Origin: Agrobacterium sp. AGB01
Lineage (GTDB): Bacteria > Pseudomonadota > Alphaproteobacteria > Rhizobiales > Rhizobiaceae
Length of the DNA stretch: 64,000 nt
Direction: 5' to 3'
NCBI RefSeq assembly: GCF_014851585.1
Contig: NZ_JACVAB010000005.1
Location: 186,001 to 250,000, forward strand
In this document: positions 8,664 through 17,001 of the stretch, in pieces
How the letters are laid out: every line of letters begins with the position of its first letter
Position numbering within the stretch: the stretch's first letter is position 1
The notes under the pieces: model-generated
What the model was told of the DNA's origin: nothing
The model's database searches: none
What the model saw: the letters and a program-made list of their open reading frames with translations, nothing else
Program-made: the position numbers and the translations under genes

Positions 8664-9434
8664 ATGAACCAGACAGTAGCCACAGAAAACCCAACCGAAC
8701 AGATGATCACCTTGTCAGGTGTAAACAAGTGGTATGGCGCCTTTCAGGCCCTCGATAACATCAATATGTCGGTGGCCAAGGGTGAAAAAATCGTGCTTTG
8801 CGGCCCTTCAGGCAGTGGGAAATCCACGCTTATCCGTTGCATCAATCACCTAGAGACCTATCAAAAAGGCGATATCCATGTTGGCGGCATCATGCTGGGA
8901 CATGGATCCAAAACGATCGATGCGGTACGCCGCGAGGTCGGCATGGTTTTTCAACAGTTCAATCTTTTCCCGCATCTAACCGTTCTGCAAAACTGCATGC
9001 TTGCGCCGATAAAGGCGCTTGGCCTCGGCAAGGCGCAGGCGGAGGAACGCGCGCGGCAGTTGCTTGAGCGGGTCAAGATTGCTGAGCAGGCAGAGAAATA
9101 TCCCGCACAGCTATCCGGCGGGCAACAACAGCGCGTTGCGATTGCCCGTGCTCTGTGCATGCGTCCCAAGGCGATGCTGTTCGATGAGCCGACCTCTGCG
9201 CTGGATCCTGAGATGGTCAAGGAGGTGCTCGATACGATGATCGCTCTTGCTGATGAAGGCATGACAATGATTTGCGTGACCCATGAAATGGGGTTTGCGC
9301 GTCAGGTCGCGGATCGTGTCGTCTTCATGGCAAGCGGAGTGATTGTGGAAGAGGCACCACCTGCAGAATTTTTCTCCGATCCCAAACATGAACGCACCAG
9401 GAAGTTCCTTGGTGAGATCCTTGGGCGGCATTGA
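8664..9434 (+). CDS. ABC transporter ATP-binding protein of the quinate/shikimate-type importer
   Basis: A protein of 256 residues starting [14 protein letters not shown]; upstream in-frame ATGs lie inside or just after the permease gene and add nothing homologous. Walker A is GPSGSGKST, the Q-loop is [11 protein letters not shown], the ABC signature is [15 protein letters not shown], Walker B is [14 protein letters not shown] and the switch histidine is in CVTHEMGFA. These are typical of polar-amino-acid importers (GlnQ/HisP type). It energises the two preceding permeases and is followed after 33 bp by the AroE-like gene. Confidence 0.93.
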   Translation: MNQTVATENPTEQMITLSGVNKWYGAFQALDNINMSVAKGEKIVLCGPSGSGKSTLIRCINHLETYQKGDIHVGGIMLGHGSKTIDAVRREVGMVFQQFNLFPHLTVLQNCMLAPIKALGLGKAQAEERARQLLERVKIAEQAEKYPAQLSGGQQQRVAIARALCMRPKAMLFDEPTSALDPEMVKEVLDTMIALADEGMTMICVTHEMGFARQVADRVVFMASGVIVEEAPPAEFFSDPKHERTRKFLGEILGRH

Positions 9435-9467
9435 TACGGTCACAATTCGCAGCCGGAAGGTAGGCCG

Positions 9468-10295
9468 ATGATCAGCGGCAACACAAAACTCATAGCCCAT
9501 CTGGGCTTTCCGACGCACTCCTTCAAAGCGCCGTTGATCTACAATCCCTATTTTGAAAAGAACGGCATTGATGCGGTTGTCGTACCCATGGGATGTCGCC
9601 CGGAAGACTACACGGCGTTTCTCAAACTCGTTTTCCGCCTGTCCAATATTCACGGCGCACTCATCACCATGCCGCATAAGATAACGACCATGGGACTGCT
9701 GGACCAGATTTCCACCAATGCACAGGTGGCGGGAGCCTGCAACGCGGTGCGGATCGGATTGGATGGCCGCCTGATCGGCGACATGTTCGATGGTGAGGGC
9801 TTCGTGCGCGGGGTTTTGCGCAAGGGCAGGCAAATCAGCGGGATGAGAGCGATCATGGCGGGCACTGGCGGGGTCGGGTCAGCGATCGCAGCGTCGCTTG
9901 CCCAGGCCGGACTGGCGGAACTGGCGCTGTCAGACGCTTCCGCCACCATGATGCAGGGGCTCGCAGATCGGCTACGCCGCCATTATCCTGACCTGAAGGT
10001 CGAGATCGGCAAAACCGATCCCGACGGATACGATATTGTCATCAATGCAACGCCGCTTGGCATGAACGAGAACGATCCGCTTCCTTTTGATGTCTCCCAT
10101 ATTTCGCCATCTGCTTTTGCAGGGGAGGTTGTGTTGAGCCGGGAAATCACCCCGTTTCTTGCTGCTGCTCGTGCTCGCGGTTGCGGATATCAGGTGGGGA
10201 CCGACATGTTGTTCGAGCAAATCCCCGCATATCTTGAGTTTTTTGACCTGCCGACAACGACGGCCGAGGAACTGCGCGCTGTTGCCAGATTGTGA
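9468..10295 (+). CDS. Shikimate/quinate dehydrogenase-like protein (AroE family) with altered substrate motif
   Basis: A protein of 275 residues in the AroE fold. The catalytic lysine (K71 in TMPHK) and aspartate (D108 in FDGEGF) are both kept, as are ACNAV and the glycine-rich nucleotide loop GTGGVGSAIAASL. The normal substrate-anchoring serines (HSxSP in AroE and YdiB) are changed to HSFKAP at residues 17-22, and the basic patch that would fix NADP preference is not obvious. It therefore probably oxidises quinate, shikimate or a related hydroaromatic acid catabolically rather than serving biosynthesis. It lies in the importer operon between the ATPase and the Gfo/Idh gene, and its product would feed AroQ and QuiC. 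The exact substrate is not provable from sequence. Confidence 0.85.
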   Translation: MISGNTKLIAHLGFPTHSFKAPLIYNPYFEKNGIDAVVVPMGCRPEDYTAFLKLVFRLSNIHGALITMPHKITTMGLLDQISTNAQVAGACNAVRIGLDGRLIGDMFDGEGFVRGVLRKGRQISGMRAIMAGTGGVGSAIAASLAQAGLAELALSDASATMMQGLADRLRRHYPDLKVEIGKTDPDGYDIVINATPLGMNENDPLPFDVSHISPSAFAGEVVLSREITPFLAAARARGCGYQVGTDMLFEQIPAYLEFFDLPTTTAEELRAVARL

Positions 10296-10298
10296 AGG

Positions 10299-11375
10299 AT
10301 GAGGATGGTTTCCCAACCTGCGAAAATTGCGTTGTTAGGTGCGGGCCTGATCGGGGGTGAACATGCAGCGTTGCTGTTCAGAAACCCGAAAACGGAACTG
10401 GTCGCAATTGTTGATCCTGCCGAGGCGGCAAAATCTGTGGCTGACCAATATGGAGCCAGGCACTATTGCGACGCTCTCACTATGTTAGAGCAAATTCGCC
10501 CGGATGGCGTTATTATCGCGCTGCCGAATGCTCTTCACGCCGCCGCTGTGATCGCATGTGTGGAGCACGGCATACCTTGCCTGGTCGAAAAACCCGTGGC
10601 CGATACTCTGGAGGCTGCAATGCTGCTCGTTGCGGCGGCTGACAGGACAGGCGTTCCCGTGCTTGTTGGCCACCATCGACGCCACAGCCCGGATATTGCT
10701 AAGGCGAGACAACTGGTGGCAGAGGGTGCGCTGGGGCGCCTTGTTGCTGTCAACGCAATGTGGATGGCTGACAAGCCTGGACATTATTTCAATACCGCCT
10801 GGCGTCGCGAGCCGGGTGGAGGGCCATTACTCATCAACCTCATTCACGATGTCGACTGTTTGCGCTTCATTTGCGGAGATATCGAGGAGGTAATGGCGCT
10901 CACCTCCAACACAGTGCGGGGATTCGAGGTGGAGGATAGCGCCAGCATCAGCGCGCGCTTCACCTCTGGCGCACTTGGAACTTTCCTGATGAGTGATGCT
11001 GCCGTTTCACCCTACAACTGGGACACCGCAGCCGGGCAGGCCCTGTATTTCCCACACCAGCCGGAAAATGCATATTTTCTATCGGGTACGCAGGCCGCAT
11101 TGGCTGTACCCTCAATGGATCTGTGGATGCATGAGACGCAGAATGGAGATTGGCAGCACCCTCTGGTCCGGCGGCATGTCACGCTCGACGGTAGCAGAGC
11201 CTATGACAACCAGCTTGCCCATTTCATCGACATCATTGCCGGAACGGCAACACCGCTGATTTCTGCGCGCGATGGCATGATGACGCTGGCGACCACGTTG
11301 ACCATCGCCAGATCGGCGCGTGAGAGAAGGCCAGTGCGCCCGCAGGAATTGATCGATGATGCGATGAACTCCTGA
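10299..11375 (+). CDS. Gfo/Idh/MocA-family oxidoreductase
   Basis: A protein of 358 residues, or 356 if translation begins at the second ATG (10305). The N-terminal Rossmann domain has GAGLIGGEHA, the family lysine motif is EKPVAD near residue 97, and the catalytic-domain histidine/aspartate region reads NLIHDVDCLRF. These enzymes are NAD(P)-dependent oxidoreductases of polyols, sugars and cyclitols. It starts 3 bp after the AroE-like stop, so it is in the same operon and may oxidise a second hydroaromatic or cyclitol substrate entering by the same importer. The substrate is unknown. It converges on pcaB 25 bp downstream. Confidence 0.88.
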   Translation: MRMVSQPAKIALLGAGLIGGEHAALLFRNPKTELVAIVDPAEAAKSVADQYGARHYCDALTMLEQIRPDGVIIALPNALHAAAVIACVEHGIPCLVEKPVADTLEAAMLLVAAADRTGVPVLVGHHRRHSPDIAKARQLVAEGALGRLVAVNAMWMADKPGHYFNTAWRREPGGGPLLINLIHDVDCLRFICGDIEEVMALTSNTVRGFEVEDSASISARFTSGALGTFLMSDAAVSPYNWDTAAGQALYFPHQPENAYFLSGTQAALAVPSMDLWMHETQNGDWQHPLVRRHVTLDGSRAYDNQLAHFIDIIAGTATPLISARDGMMTLATTLTIARSARERRPVRPQELIDDAMNS

Positions 11376-11400
11376 TCGTCAGGCGGGTACTTTCCCCGAT

Positions 11401-12465
11401 TCATGGCAAATCTGTCGTTCCCATGCTTTTGATGCTTGCGAGCATTCGCATGCTCAAGCGAAGCGATGCGGCCGTTGCCATTACCATGTGTGGCAGGATC
11501 AGCCATTCGAGGGTCCAAGCTGCGCCCGAACGCTCCTGTTCATGGACAAGCGACTGATGCAAACCTGAAACCTGTACGGCGTTGAAGCGAGCGAGTGCAA
11601 CAAGCGTTTCAGCCGCCACCGGGTTCTGCTTATGCGCCATGGCGGAAGATGTGCCGCCGCCCTCAAGGGAGATTTCTCCCTCGCCACTTGCCTGCGCCAT
11701 GAGTGCAATATCCTGCCCCATCTTGCCCAGTGCTCCAGTCAGCGATGAAAGGTAATGGCCGATGGCGACCACGGGGTCACGCTGGCTTTGCCATTGCCTG
11801 ATATCGGCAAGGCCCAGCTCCCTGGCAAGCGCAGCGCGGACGGCGGGGCCATGCTCGCCTAATTTGTCGAGTGAGCCCGCCGCACCTCCGAATTGAACGG
11901 GAAATTCCAGGTGCTTGGACGACTTGAGGCTACGCTCGAGCGGATCTTGCCAACTCCGCAAACGGTCTGACACATGAATTGGTATGGCTGCCTGCATACG
12001 GGTCTTCCCCATTAACAGGCAGTCGCCGAAGCGGCGCTCGAGCCCATGCAGGAATTCTACAACTTCTGCTGTGCGATCTGCGAAAATCCGCACGATTGTC
12101 TGCAGCCTTAACATCAGGCTTGTGTCTATTGCGTCCTGACTGGTCGCGCCGAAATGAACATGGGTTGCAGCACTACCGCCAACTGCCTCGCGTAGCTGCC
12201 TGACCAGTTCCGGCACCACTACAGAATCTCTCGCGACTGCCGTGCCAAGCTGCTCCACATTTGGGTTAAGTCCAATACACTCAATCGAAATACGGTTTGC
12301 GGCCTCGGTTGGGATAACGCCGATCCCTGCCTGGGCACGCGCCAATGCGCTCTCGAAGGACAGTATCGCTCTGATATCGGCTTCAGCCGAGAGATAGCCA
12401 GCGATTTCGCCATCGCCGAGAAGGCCCGACAGAAAGGGGTGGTCGAAGGGAGAAAATGACATCAT
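11401..12465 (-). CDS. pcaB: 3-carboxy-cis,cis-muconate cycloisomerase
   Basis: A protein of 354 residues of the fumarase/aspartase superfamily; the signature loop is GGGTSSAMAHKQNPVAAE. The enzyme turns 3-carboxy-cis,cis-muconate into 4-carboxymuconolactone. It is the last gene of pcaDCHGB on the minus strand, with a 39-bp gap after pcaG. The length is at the short end for PcaB proteins, as is usual in rhizobia. Gene order and reaction sequence support the assignment strongly. Confidence 0.94.
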   Translation of the reverse strand: MMSFSPFDHPFLSGLLGDGEIAGYLSAEADIRAILSFESALARAQAGIGVIPTEAANRISIECIGLNPNVEQLGTAVARDSVVVPELVRQLREAVGGSAATHVHFGATSQDAIDTSLMLRLQTIVRIFADRTAEVVEFLHGLERRFGDCLLMGKTRMQAAIPIHVSDRLRSWQDPLERSLKSSKHLEFPVQFGGAAGSLDKLGEHGPAVRAALARELGLADIRQWQSQRDPVVAIGHYLSSLTGALGKMGQDIALMAQASGEGEISLEGGGTSSAMAHKQNPVAAETLVALARFNAVQVSGLHQSLVHEQERSGAAWTLEWLILPHMVMATAASLRLSMRMLASIKSMGTTDLP

Positions 12466-12504
12466 GTGTCCAGATTAACGTTTGTCGATATGTCGTCAAA
12501 GGAC

Positions 12505-13119
12505 TTAAATATCGAGAAAAACCGTTTCCTTTGGCCCCTGCAAATGAATGTCTAGGCTGTAGACGCTGCCATCTCTTTGCGCCACCATGGTTTCCACCCG
12601 CTGGCGATGCTCTATGCGCAACAATAGCGGATCTGCGGCATTGGCTTCTTTCTCGTCGCAGAAATAGAGGCGGGTATGCAGCCCGATATTGATGCCGCGG
12701 GCAACGATCCAGAGCGTTACATGCGGTGCCATCAAACGCCCGTCCCTGAACGGCACTCGGCCGGGCTTGACGGTTTCAAACCGGAAGTACCCGTCTTCGC
12801 TGTTGGTCGGGCAGCGACCCCAGCCGGTAAAGTTCGGGTCAGCGGTGCCGCGCATTTCCGAAGGGCTGTTGTAAAGACCTGCATTATCGGCCTGCCAGAT
12901 TTCCACGACCGCATCGCGCACCAGCACATCAGCGCCATCGAATATCCGGCCACAGATCGTGATGCGCTCACCAACAGTCTGCTCATTGACCATTTCTGTT
13001 CCCAGATCAACGTCATAGATGCCGCCAATCTCGCAGAAATTCGGAGTGAGCCCGATGTGGACATAGGGACCGGCCGTCTGCGACGGTGTTTCCTTCAACC
13101 TGTGAAGTTCCTGGGTCAT
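12505..13119 (-). CDS. pcaG: Protocatechuate 3,4-dioxygenase, alpha subunit
   Basis: A protein of 204 residues. It has the intradiol dioxygenase beta-sandwich with SQTAGPYVHIGLTP at the N-terminus, VRDAVVEIWQADNAG in the middle and APHVTLWIVARGINIGL where the beta subunit has its iron histidines. The alpha subunit does not bind iron. It pairs with PcaH, whose stop codon shares one nucleotide with the pcaG start, and the complex opens the ring of protocatechuate to 3-carboxy-cis,cis-muconate. Confidence 0.95.
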   Translation of the reverse strand: MTQELHRLKETPSQTAGPYVHIGLTPNFCEIGGIYDVDLGTEMVNEQTVGERITICGRIFDGADVLVRDAVVEIWQADNAGLYNSPSEMRGTADPNFTGWGRCPTNSEDGYFRFETVKPGRVPFRDGRLMAPHVTLWIVARGINIGLHTRLYFCDEKEANAADPLLLRIEHRQRVETMVAQRDGSVYSLDIHLQGPKETVFLDI

Positions 13120-13868
13120 CAGTTACCCTCCAGCCGGTTTTCAAAAATGGTCGAGCGCCTCCCGCGCAAGACGATGTCGAATTTGTAGGCTCGCGAATCC
13201 ATTGGGATCGTCTGCCCCCAGTCGAGTGGCGCAATCAGCTGTTCAATAGCGCGCCGATCCGGGATGGTGTTGACGATCGGGCACTTCCAGATCATCGGAT
13301 CACCTTCGAAATACATCTGTGTGATAAGCCGTTGGGCAAAGCCGTGGCCGAAAACAGAAAAGTGGATGTGGGCAGGGCGCCAGTCGTTTACGCCGTTTGG
13401 CCATGGATAGGCTCCGGGCTTGACCGTGCGGAACGCGTAATGCCCGTCATCGTCACTAATGGCGCGACCACACCCACCGAAATTTGGGTCGATTGCGGCG
13501 AGATAGGTTTCTTTTTTATGGCGATATCGACCGCCAGCATTCGCCTGCCAGAATTCGAGCAAGGCACCGCGCACAGGACGCCCTCGTTCATCCAGAACAC
13601 GGCCATGGACGACGATACGTTCCCCGATGGCACTTTCGCCCGGACGGGCATAGTTGCGGATGAGATCGTTATCGAGTTCGCCGATCATGGAATGACCGAA
13701 AACCGGGCCGGTAATTTCCGAGATGGTGCCGTCCAGGGACAGCAATGCGCGCTGCGGCGAGCGAAGAACCGATGTTTTGTATCCCGGCGTCAAAGCCGGT
13801 GAATGCCATTCGCGATCCCGCGCAAAAAATGCACCTGTTTCCGGCCTCTGGTTGGAATTATCGGACAT
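13119..13868 (-). CDS. pcaH: Protocatechuate 3,4-dioxygenase, beta subunit
   Basis: A protein of 249 residues and the iron-binding subunit. The two tyrosine ligands lie in ANAGGRYRHK and GAYPWPNG, and the two histidines in WRPAHIHFSVFG. The N-terminal Tyr/Pro-rich extension typical of the beta chain is present. It sits 2 bp after pcaC and overlaps pcaG by one nucleotide, giving balanced subunit synthesis. Its substrate is the product of QuiC. Confidence 0.96.
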   Translation of the reverse strand: MSDNSNQRPETGAFFARDREWHSPALTPGYKTSVLRSPQRALLSLDGTISEITGPVFGHSMIGELDNDLIRNYARPGESAIGERIVVHGRVLDERGRPVRGALLEFWQANAGGRYRHKKETYLAAIDPNFGGCGRAISDDDGHYAFRTVKPGAYPWPNGVNDWRPAHIHFSVFGHGFAQRLITQMYFEGDPMIWKCPIVNTIPDRRAIEQLIAPLDWGQTIPMDSRAYKFDIVLRGRRSTIFENRLEGN

Positions 13869-13870
13869 CC

Positions 13871-14281
13871 TTAGGTCTCCTCCCTTGATGTCTTTTCGGC
13901 GTCCATCTGGTCGAAGACGCGCTTAGTAATCTTGATGGCATGATTTGCGGCGGGCACGCCTGCATAGATGGCGACATGCAGCAGCGCTTCGCGAACATCT
14001 TCGCGTGAAGCACCGGTATTGGCGGTGGCGCGCACATGCATGGCGACCTCTTCATCCTGGCCAAGCGCCGCCAAGAGCGCGATTGTAATGATTGACCGCT
14101 CACGTTTGGTAAAGTTGGGACGCGACCAGACATGCCCCCAGGCGGATTCTGTAATCAACGTCTGGAACGGCTGGTCAAAATCGGTTGAATTGGCGATGGC
14201 GCGGTCGACATGGGCGTCACCCAATACTGCGCGCCGTGTCTCCATTCCCAGCCGGTGGCGGTCTGTTTCGGTGTCACTCAT
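13871..14281 (-). CDS. pcaC: 4-carboxymuconolactone decarboxylase
   Basis: A protein of 136 residues with the AhpD-like/CMD fold. It has RSIITIALLAALGQDEEVAMHVRA with the active-site HxRA segment, then TGASREDVREALLH. It converts 4-carboxymuconolactone to 3-oxoadipate enol-lactone. It overlaps pcaD by 8 nt and is separate from it, unlike the PcaL fusions of actinobacteria. Confidence 0.95.
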   Translation of the reverse strand: MSDTETDRHRLGMETRRAVLGDAHVDRAIANSTDFDQPFQTLITESAWGHVWSRPNFTKRERSIITIALLAALGQDEEVAMHVRATANTGASREDVREALLHVAIYAGVPAANHAIKITKRVFDQMDAEKTSREET

Positions 14282-15086
14282 TGAGCTTGCCTCGGGTGAT
14301 CGCGCTAATGATGAAAGTTCGGATCAGGTCGGTCAGTGCTTCGGGTTGCTCGACGCAGGGGATATGGCCTGCGTCCTTGACGATTTCGAATTGCGCTCCC
14401 GCAATAAGACCCGCAGTTGACCTGACAAGTTCGGGTGGCGTTGAGCCATCTTGATCGCCGACGATACAAAGGGTCGGTACAGCTATGCGTTTTGCCGCTT
14501 CCGTGTAATCCGCGTCTCGAATGGCAGCGCAGGTTGCGGCATAACCCTCGACAGGCTGGCGTGCCAGCATGTTCCGGTAGCCGCGATAGGCGATGTTGTC
14601 AGGGCTGCGGAAAAATGGTGTGAACCATCGTTCCATGACGGCATCAATGATGCTGGCTATGCCGTGCTCCTCGACTGCAGCGATGCGCGAATTCCATATT
14701 TCGGCAGACCCGATCTTGCTTGCTGTGTCGCAAAGGATGAGCGCTCTCACCAGATCGGGTCGTGTCTGATACATCGCCTGTGCGATTAGTCCTCCAACGG
14801 AAAGGCCACAGACAATTGCCTGGCTTACGTTGAGCAGGTCAAGAAGACCGGCAAGATCTGCGGCATGATCTTCAATCGAATACGGCGTGTTTCCGACATC
14901 GGACAGACCATGGCCGCGCTTGTCATAAAGAACAATTGGGAAATCCCCGGCAAGGCGTACGATCACATCACGCCAGATCCGGAAATCAGTGCCCAGTGAA
15001 TTAGCGAACACGATAACTGGTTTATCGGCTGGTCCGCCGATGACCTGGTAATGGATCGTGACTCCGTTGACGTGTGCAAACTGCAT
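14274..15086 (-). CDS. pcaD: 3-oxoadipate enol-lactonase
   Basis: A protein of 270 residues of the alpha/beta-hydrolase fold. The ATG at 15086 (MQFAHVNGVTIHYQ) is chosen because the longer open frame to 15200 runs into the pcaQ promoter region. The nucleophile elbow is CGLSVGG, with the acid in VGDQDGSTP and the histidine in DAGHIPCVEQPE. It hydrolyses the enol-lactone to 3-oxoadipate. It is the first gene of pcaDCHGB and is transcribed divergently from pcaQ, which is the arrangement known in Sinorhizobium and Agrobacterium. Confidence 0.94.
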   Translation of the reverse strand: MQFAHVNGVTIHYQVIGGPADKPVIVFANSLGTDFRIWRDVIVRLAGDFPIVLYDKRGHGLSDVGNTPYSIEDHAADLAGLLDLLNVSQAIVCGLSVGGLIAQAMYQTRPDLVRALILCDTASKIGSAEIWNSRIAAVEEHGIASIIDAVMERWFTPFFRSPDNIAYRGYRNMLARQPVEGYAATCAAIRDADYTEAAKRIAVPTLCIVGDQDGSTPPELVRSTAGLIAGAQFEIVKDAGHIPCVEQPEALTDLIRTFIISAITRGKLNE

Positions 15087-15115
15087 TGAAAAATATCTCC
15101 CACAATGATTTTGGT

Positions 15116-15131
15116 ATATTGAACCGGTTAA
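15116..15131. promoter_or_regulatory. Candidate PcaQ site, proximal to pcaD
   Basis: ATATTGAACCGGTTAA matches one half (GGTTAA) of the reported rhizobial PcaQ motif ATAACC-N4-GGTTAA perfectly and the other half only partly. It lies 30 bp upstream of the pcaD start, so it may be a secondary site or fall within the promoter. Confidence 0.45.
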
Positions 15132-15157
15132 GTAAAATAACTTCTTGAGCGCCTTAC

Positions 15158-15173
15158 ATATCCATATGGTTAT
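15158..15173. promoter_or_regulatory. Candidate PcaQ box, main site
   Basis: ATATCCATATGGTTAT fits ATAACC-N4-GGTTAA with one mismatch in each half and correct spacing. It is about 72 bp upstream of the pcaD start, a typical activation distance for LysR proteins, and ends 7 bp before the pcaQ ATG, so it could also give autoregulation. Confidence 0.6.
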
Positions 15174-15180
15174 CGATTGA

Positions 15181-16104
15181 ATGAACGAATCCCGGATCAA
15201 ATTTCGCCATCTTCAGGCATTTATCGAGGTTGCCCGCCACCGAAGCGTCGTCAAGGCGGCAGGGTTCCTCAATGTCAGCCAGCCGGCGGTGACCAAGACG
15301 ATACGAGAACTCGAGGACGTACTTGGTGTCGCGCTGGTGGAACGTGATGGGCGAGGGATCCGGATAACGCGTTATGGAGAAGTTTTCCTGAAACATGCCG
15401 GATCGGCGATTGCAGCGCTTCGCCAAGGGCTCGATTCTGTGTCGCATGAACGGATAGGGGAAGCTCCGCTTCTGCGCATTGGTGCGCTGCCCACTGTTTC
15501 AAGCCATATCATGCCACGTGCCATGGACCTTTTTCTGAGAGAAAAGACGTGGAGCCGTATCAAGATCGTAACGGGTGAAAACGCAGTGCTCCTTGAGCAA
15601 CTGCGCTTTGGAGAGCTTGATCTTGTCGTCGGCCGGCTCGCGGGAGCCGACAGGATGGCGGGATTCGTTTTCGAGCATCTCTATTCCGAGCAGGTGGTGT
15701 TTGCCGCCCGAGCCGGACATCCGCTGCTCGCGTCGGACCGCTCGCCATTTGCCGAACTTGCAGAGTACACGATTCTGATGCCGACCACGTCGTCGATCAT
15801 TCGGCCATTTGTTGATCGGTTTCTCATTGCCAATGGCATTTCCGGCCTGCCGAACCAGATCGAGACCGTGTCAGATGCCTTCGGCCGTGCCTTCGTTCTT
15901 TCAAGCGATGCGGTGTGGATCATATCTGCCGGTGTCGTGGCGCGTGATATCGATGACGGACGGCTGTGCATATTGCCGATTGATACGAACGAAACGCGAG
16001 GACCCGTTGGCCTGACAATGCGAACGGATGCTGTCCCTTCGGTGGCTATGTCTCTTTTGATGCAGACAATACGTGAGGCCGCAGCCTCCCGTGCGCTGAT
16101 TTGA
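15181..16104 (+). CDS. pcaQ: LysR-type activator of the protocatechuate operon
   Basis: A protein of 307 residues. The N-terminal LysR helix-turn-helix covers about 8-66 (FIEVARHRSVVKAAGFLNVSQP spread across two helices, then TKTIRELEDVLGVALVERD). A periplasmic-binding-like effector domain follows to the end. It is divergent from pcaD with a 94-bp shared promoter. In rhizobia PcaQ activates pcaDCHGB in response to beta-carboxymuconate or gamma-carboxymuconolactone. A decayed copy of the last 50 or so codons of a pcaQ gene lies at 36456-36619 beside pcaR. Confidence 0.95.
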   Translation: MNESRIKFRHLQAFIEVARHRSVVKAAGFLNVSQPAVTKTIRELEDVLGVALVERDGRGIRITRYGEVFLKHAGSAIAALRQGLDSVSHERIGEAPLLRIGALPTVSSHIMPRAMDLFLREKTWSRIKIVTGENAVLLEQLRFGELDLVVGRLAGADRMAGFVFEHLYSEQVVFAARAGHPLLASDRSPFAELAEYTILMPTTSSIIRPFVDRFLIANGISGLPNQIETVSDAFGRAFVLSSDAVWIISAGVVARDIDDGRLCILPIDTNETRGPVGLTMRTDAVPSVAMSLLMQTIREAAASRALI

Positions 16105-16314
16105 AACCTGCCAATTTTTGCCGCCAACGTCATCAACCGAGAAACGAAATACGACAGACGCGCCGCGTCAATGCGGGCGTCTTCGACACAACGCGAAACC
16201 GATCAAAACTGCTCTGGTATTAACCTCGGCAAAACCGAGATCTCAGTCCGAATACCACCCGTGCCGATCATGTCGTCTGGCTCTGTCAACGTCAGGTGCT
16301 GGAGGTGATGAACT

Positions 16315-16902
16315 TCACGCTGGAACATCGCGACCCGCGATCCTGCGGATTTCGCCAGCTGCTGAATCCAGGATGCCACGGGACAAGGTTTCGTCTTGTA
16401 TGAGACGTGAAAGCGTGACCGCACCGACCATCAGTGAGAGTATCGCCAAGGCTTTGCCATTGGCTGTTGGGTCCTCGGGGCCGCCCACCAAATTTTCCAG
16501 CACATCGAAATGAGCGCGAATTCCGTCTTCAAATGGTTGCTTGACCTCAGCGTTCTGACGAGCCGCATCCGATCCCAGAGCCACCAGAGGGCAACCTTCG
16601 GCCTTTTCTCCCCGGTGATCTGTAGAGAGGTAGAAGCCCATCACCACCTCGAGGGGGTCGGAGCTGGTTGCGGCGGCATCCGACCATCGTGCCGTGGCGC
16701 TCTCCATTGCTCTCGCCGACGCGAGGGTTGCGAGGTCCTCCTTTGACGCAAACTGTTTGTAGAAGGCGCCTTGCGTCAGTCCAGCACCCTTCATCAAGTC
16801 CTTGAGGCCGATCCCATCGAAGCCATGTTCTCGAAACAGGCGACTTGCCACATCGATGACCCTGTCCCTGTTCTCTTCAGCCTGTGCGCGGCTCACTCGC
16901 AT
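16315..16902 (-). CDS. TetR-family regulator of the RND efflux operon
   Basis: A protein of 195 residues counted from the ATG at 16902; the open frame extends 4 codons further to a TTG. The helix-turn-helix lies at about 8-55 (DLMKGAGLTQGAFYKQFASKEDL). It is divergent from an RND membrane-fusion/pump pair with 99 bp between, so it is probably their repressor. It belongs to the same subfamily as the TetR at 29008-29571 (both have RVSRxQxxEN-like N-termini and GxxYxxFxSKEDL). The ligand is unknown. Confidence 0.88.
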   Translation of the reverse strand: MRVSRAQAEENRDRVIDVASRLFREHGFDGIGLKDLMKGAGLTQGAFYKQFASKEDLATLASARAMESATARWSDAAATSSDPLEVVMGFYLSTDHRGEKAEGCPLVALGSDAARQNAEVKQPFEDGIRAHFDVLENLVGGPEDPTANGKALAILSLMVGAVTLSRLIQDETLSRGILDSAAGEIRRIAGRDVPA

Positions 16903-16912
16903 TTCGACCTCC

Positions 16913-16967
16913 AATTAGATTTCGATTGACATCTATAATGAAAATAGAGTTAGGTCGCAATCTAATT
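16913..16967. promoter_or_regulatory. Nested inverted repeats in the tetR/RND promoter
   Basis: AATTAGATT (16913-16921) and AATCTAATT (16959-16967) form a 9-bp inverted repeat. Inside it GATTG (16924-16928) pairs with CAATC (16958-16962) and TCTAT (16932-16936) with ATAGA (16944-16948). The cluster fills the space between the divergent starts and is the obvious candidate operator for the TetR protein. Confidence 0.5.
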
Positions 16968-17001
16968 CGTTTGGATCGCTGGTCAAGAAGAGAACGCAAC
17001 A

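Noticed and set aside
16118-16314. Possible gene between pcaQ and the TetR gene
   Set aside because: The frames there extend into the TetR gene and have no domain; treated as intergenic.
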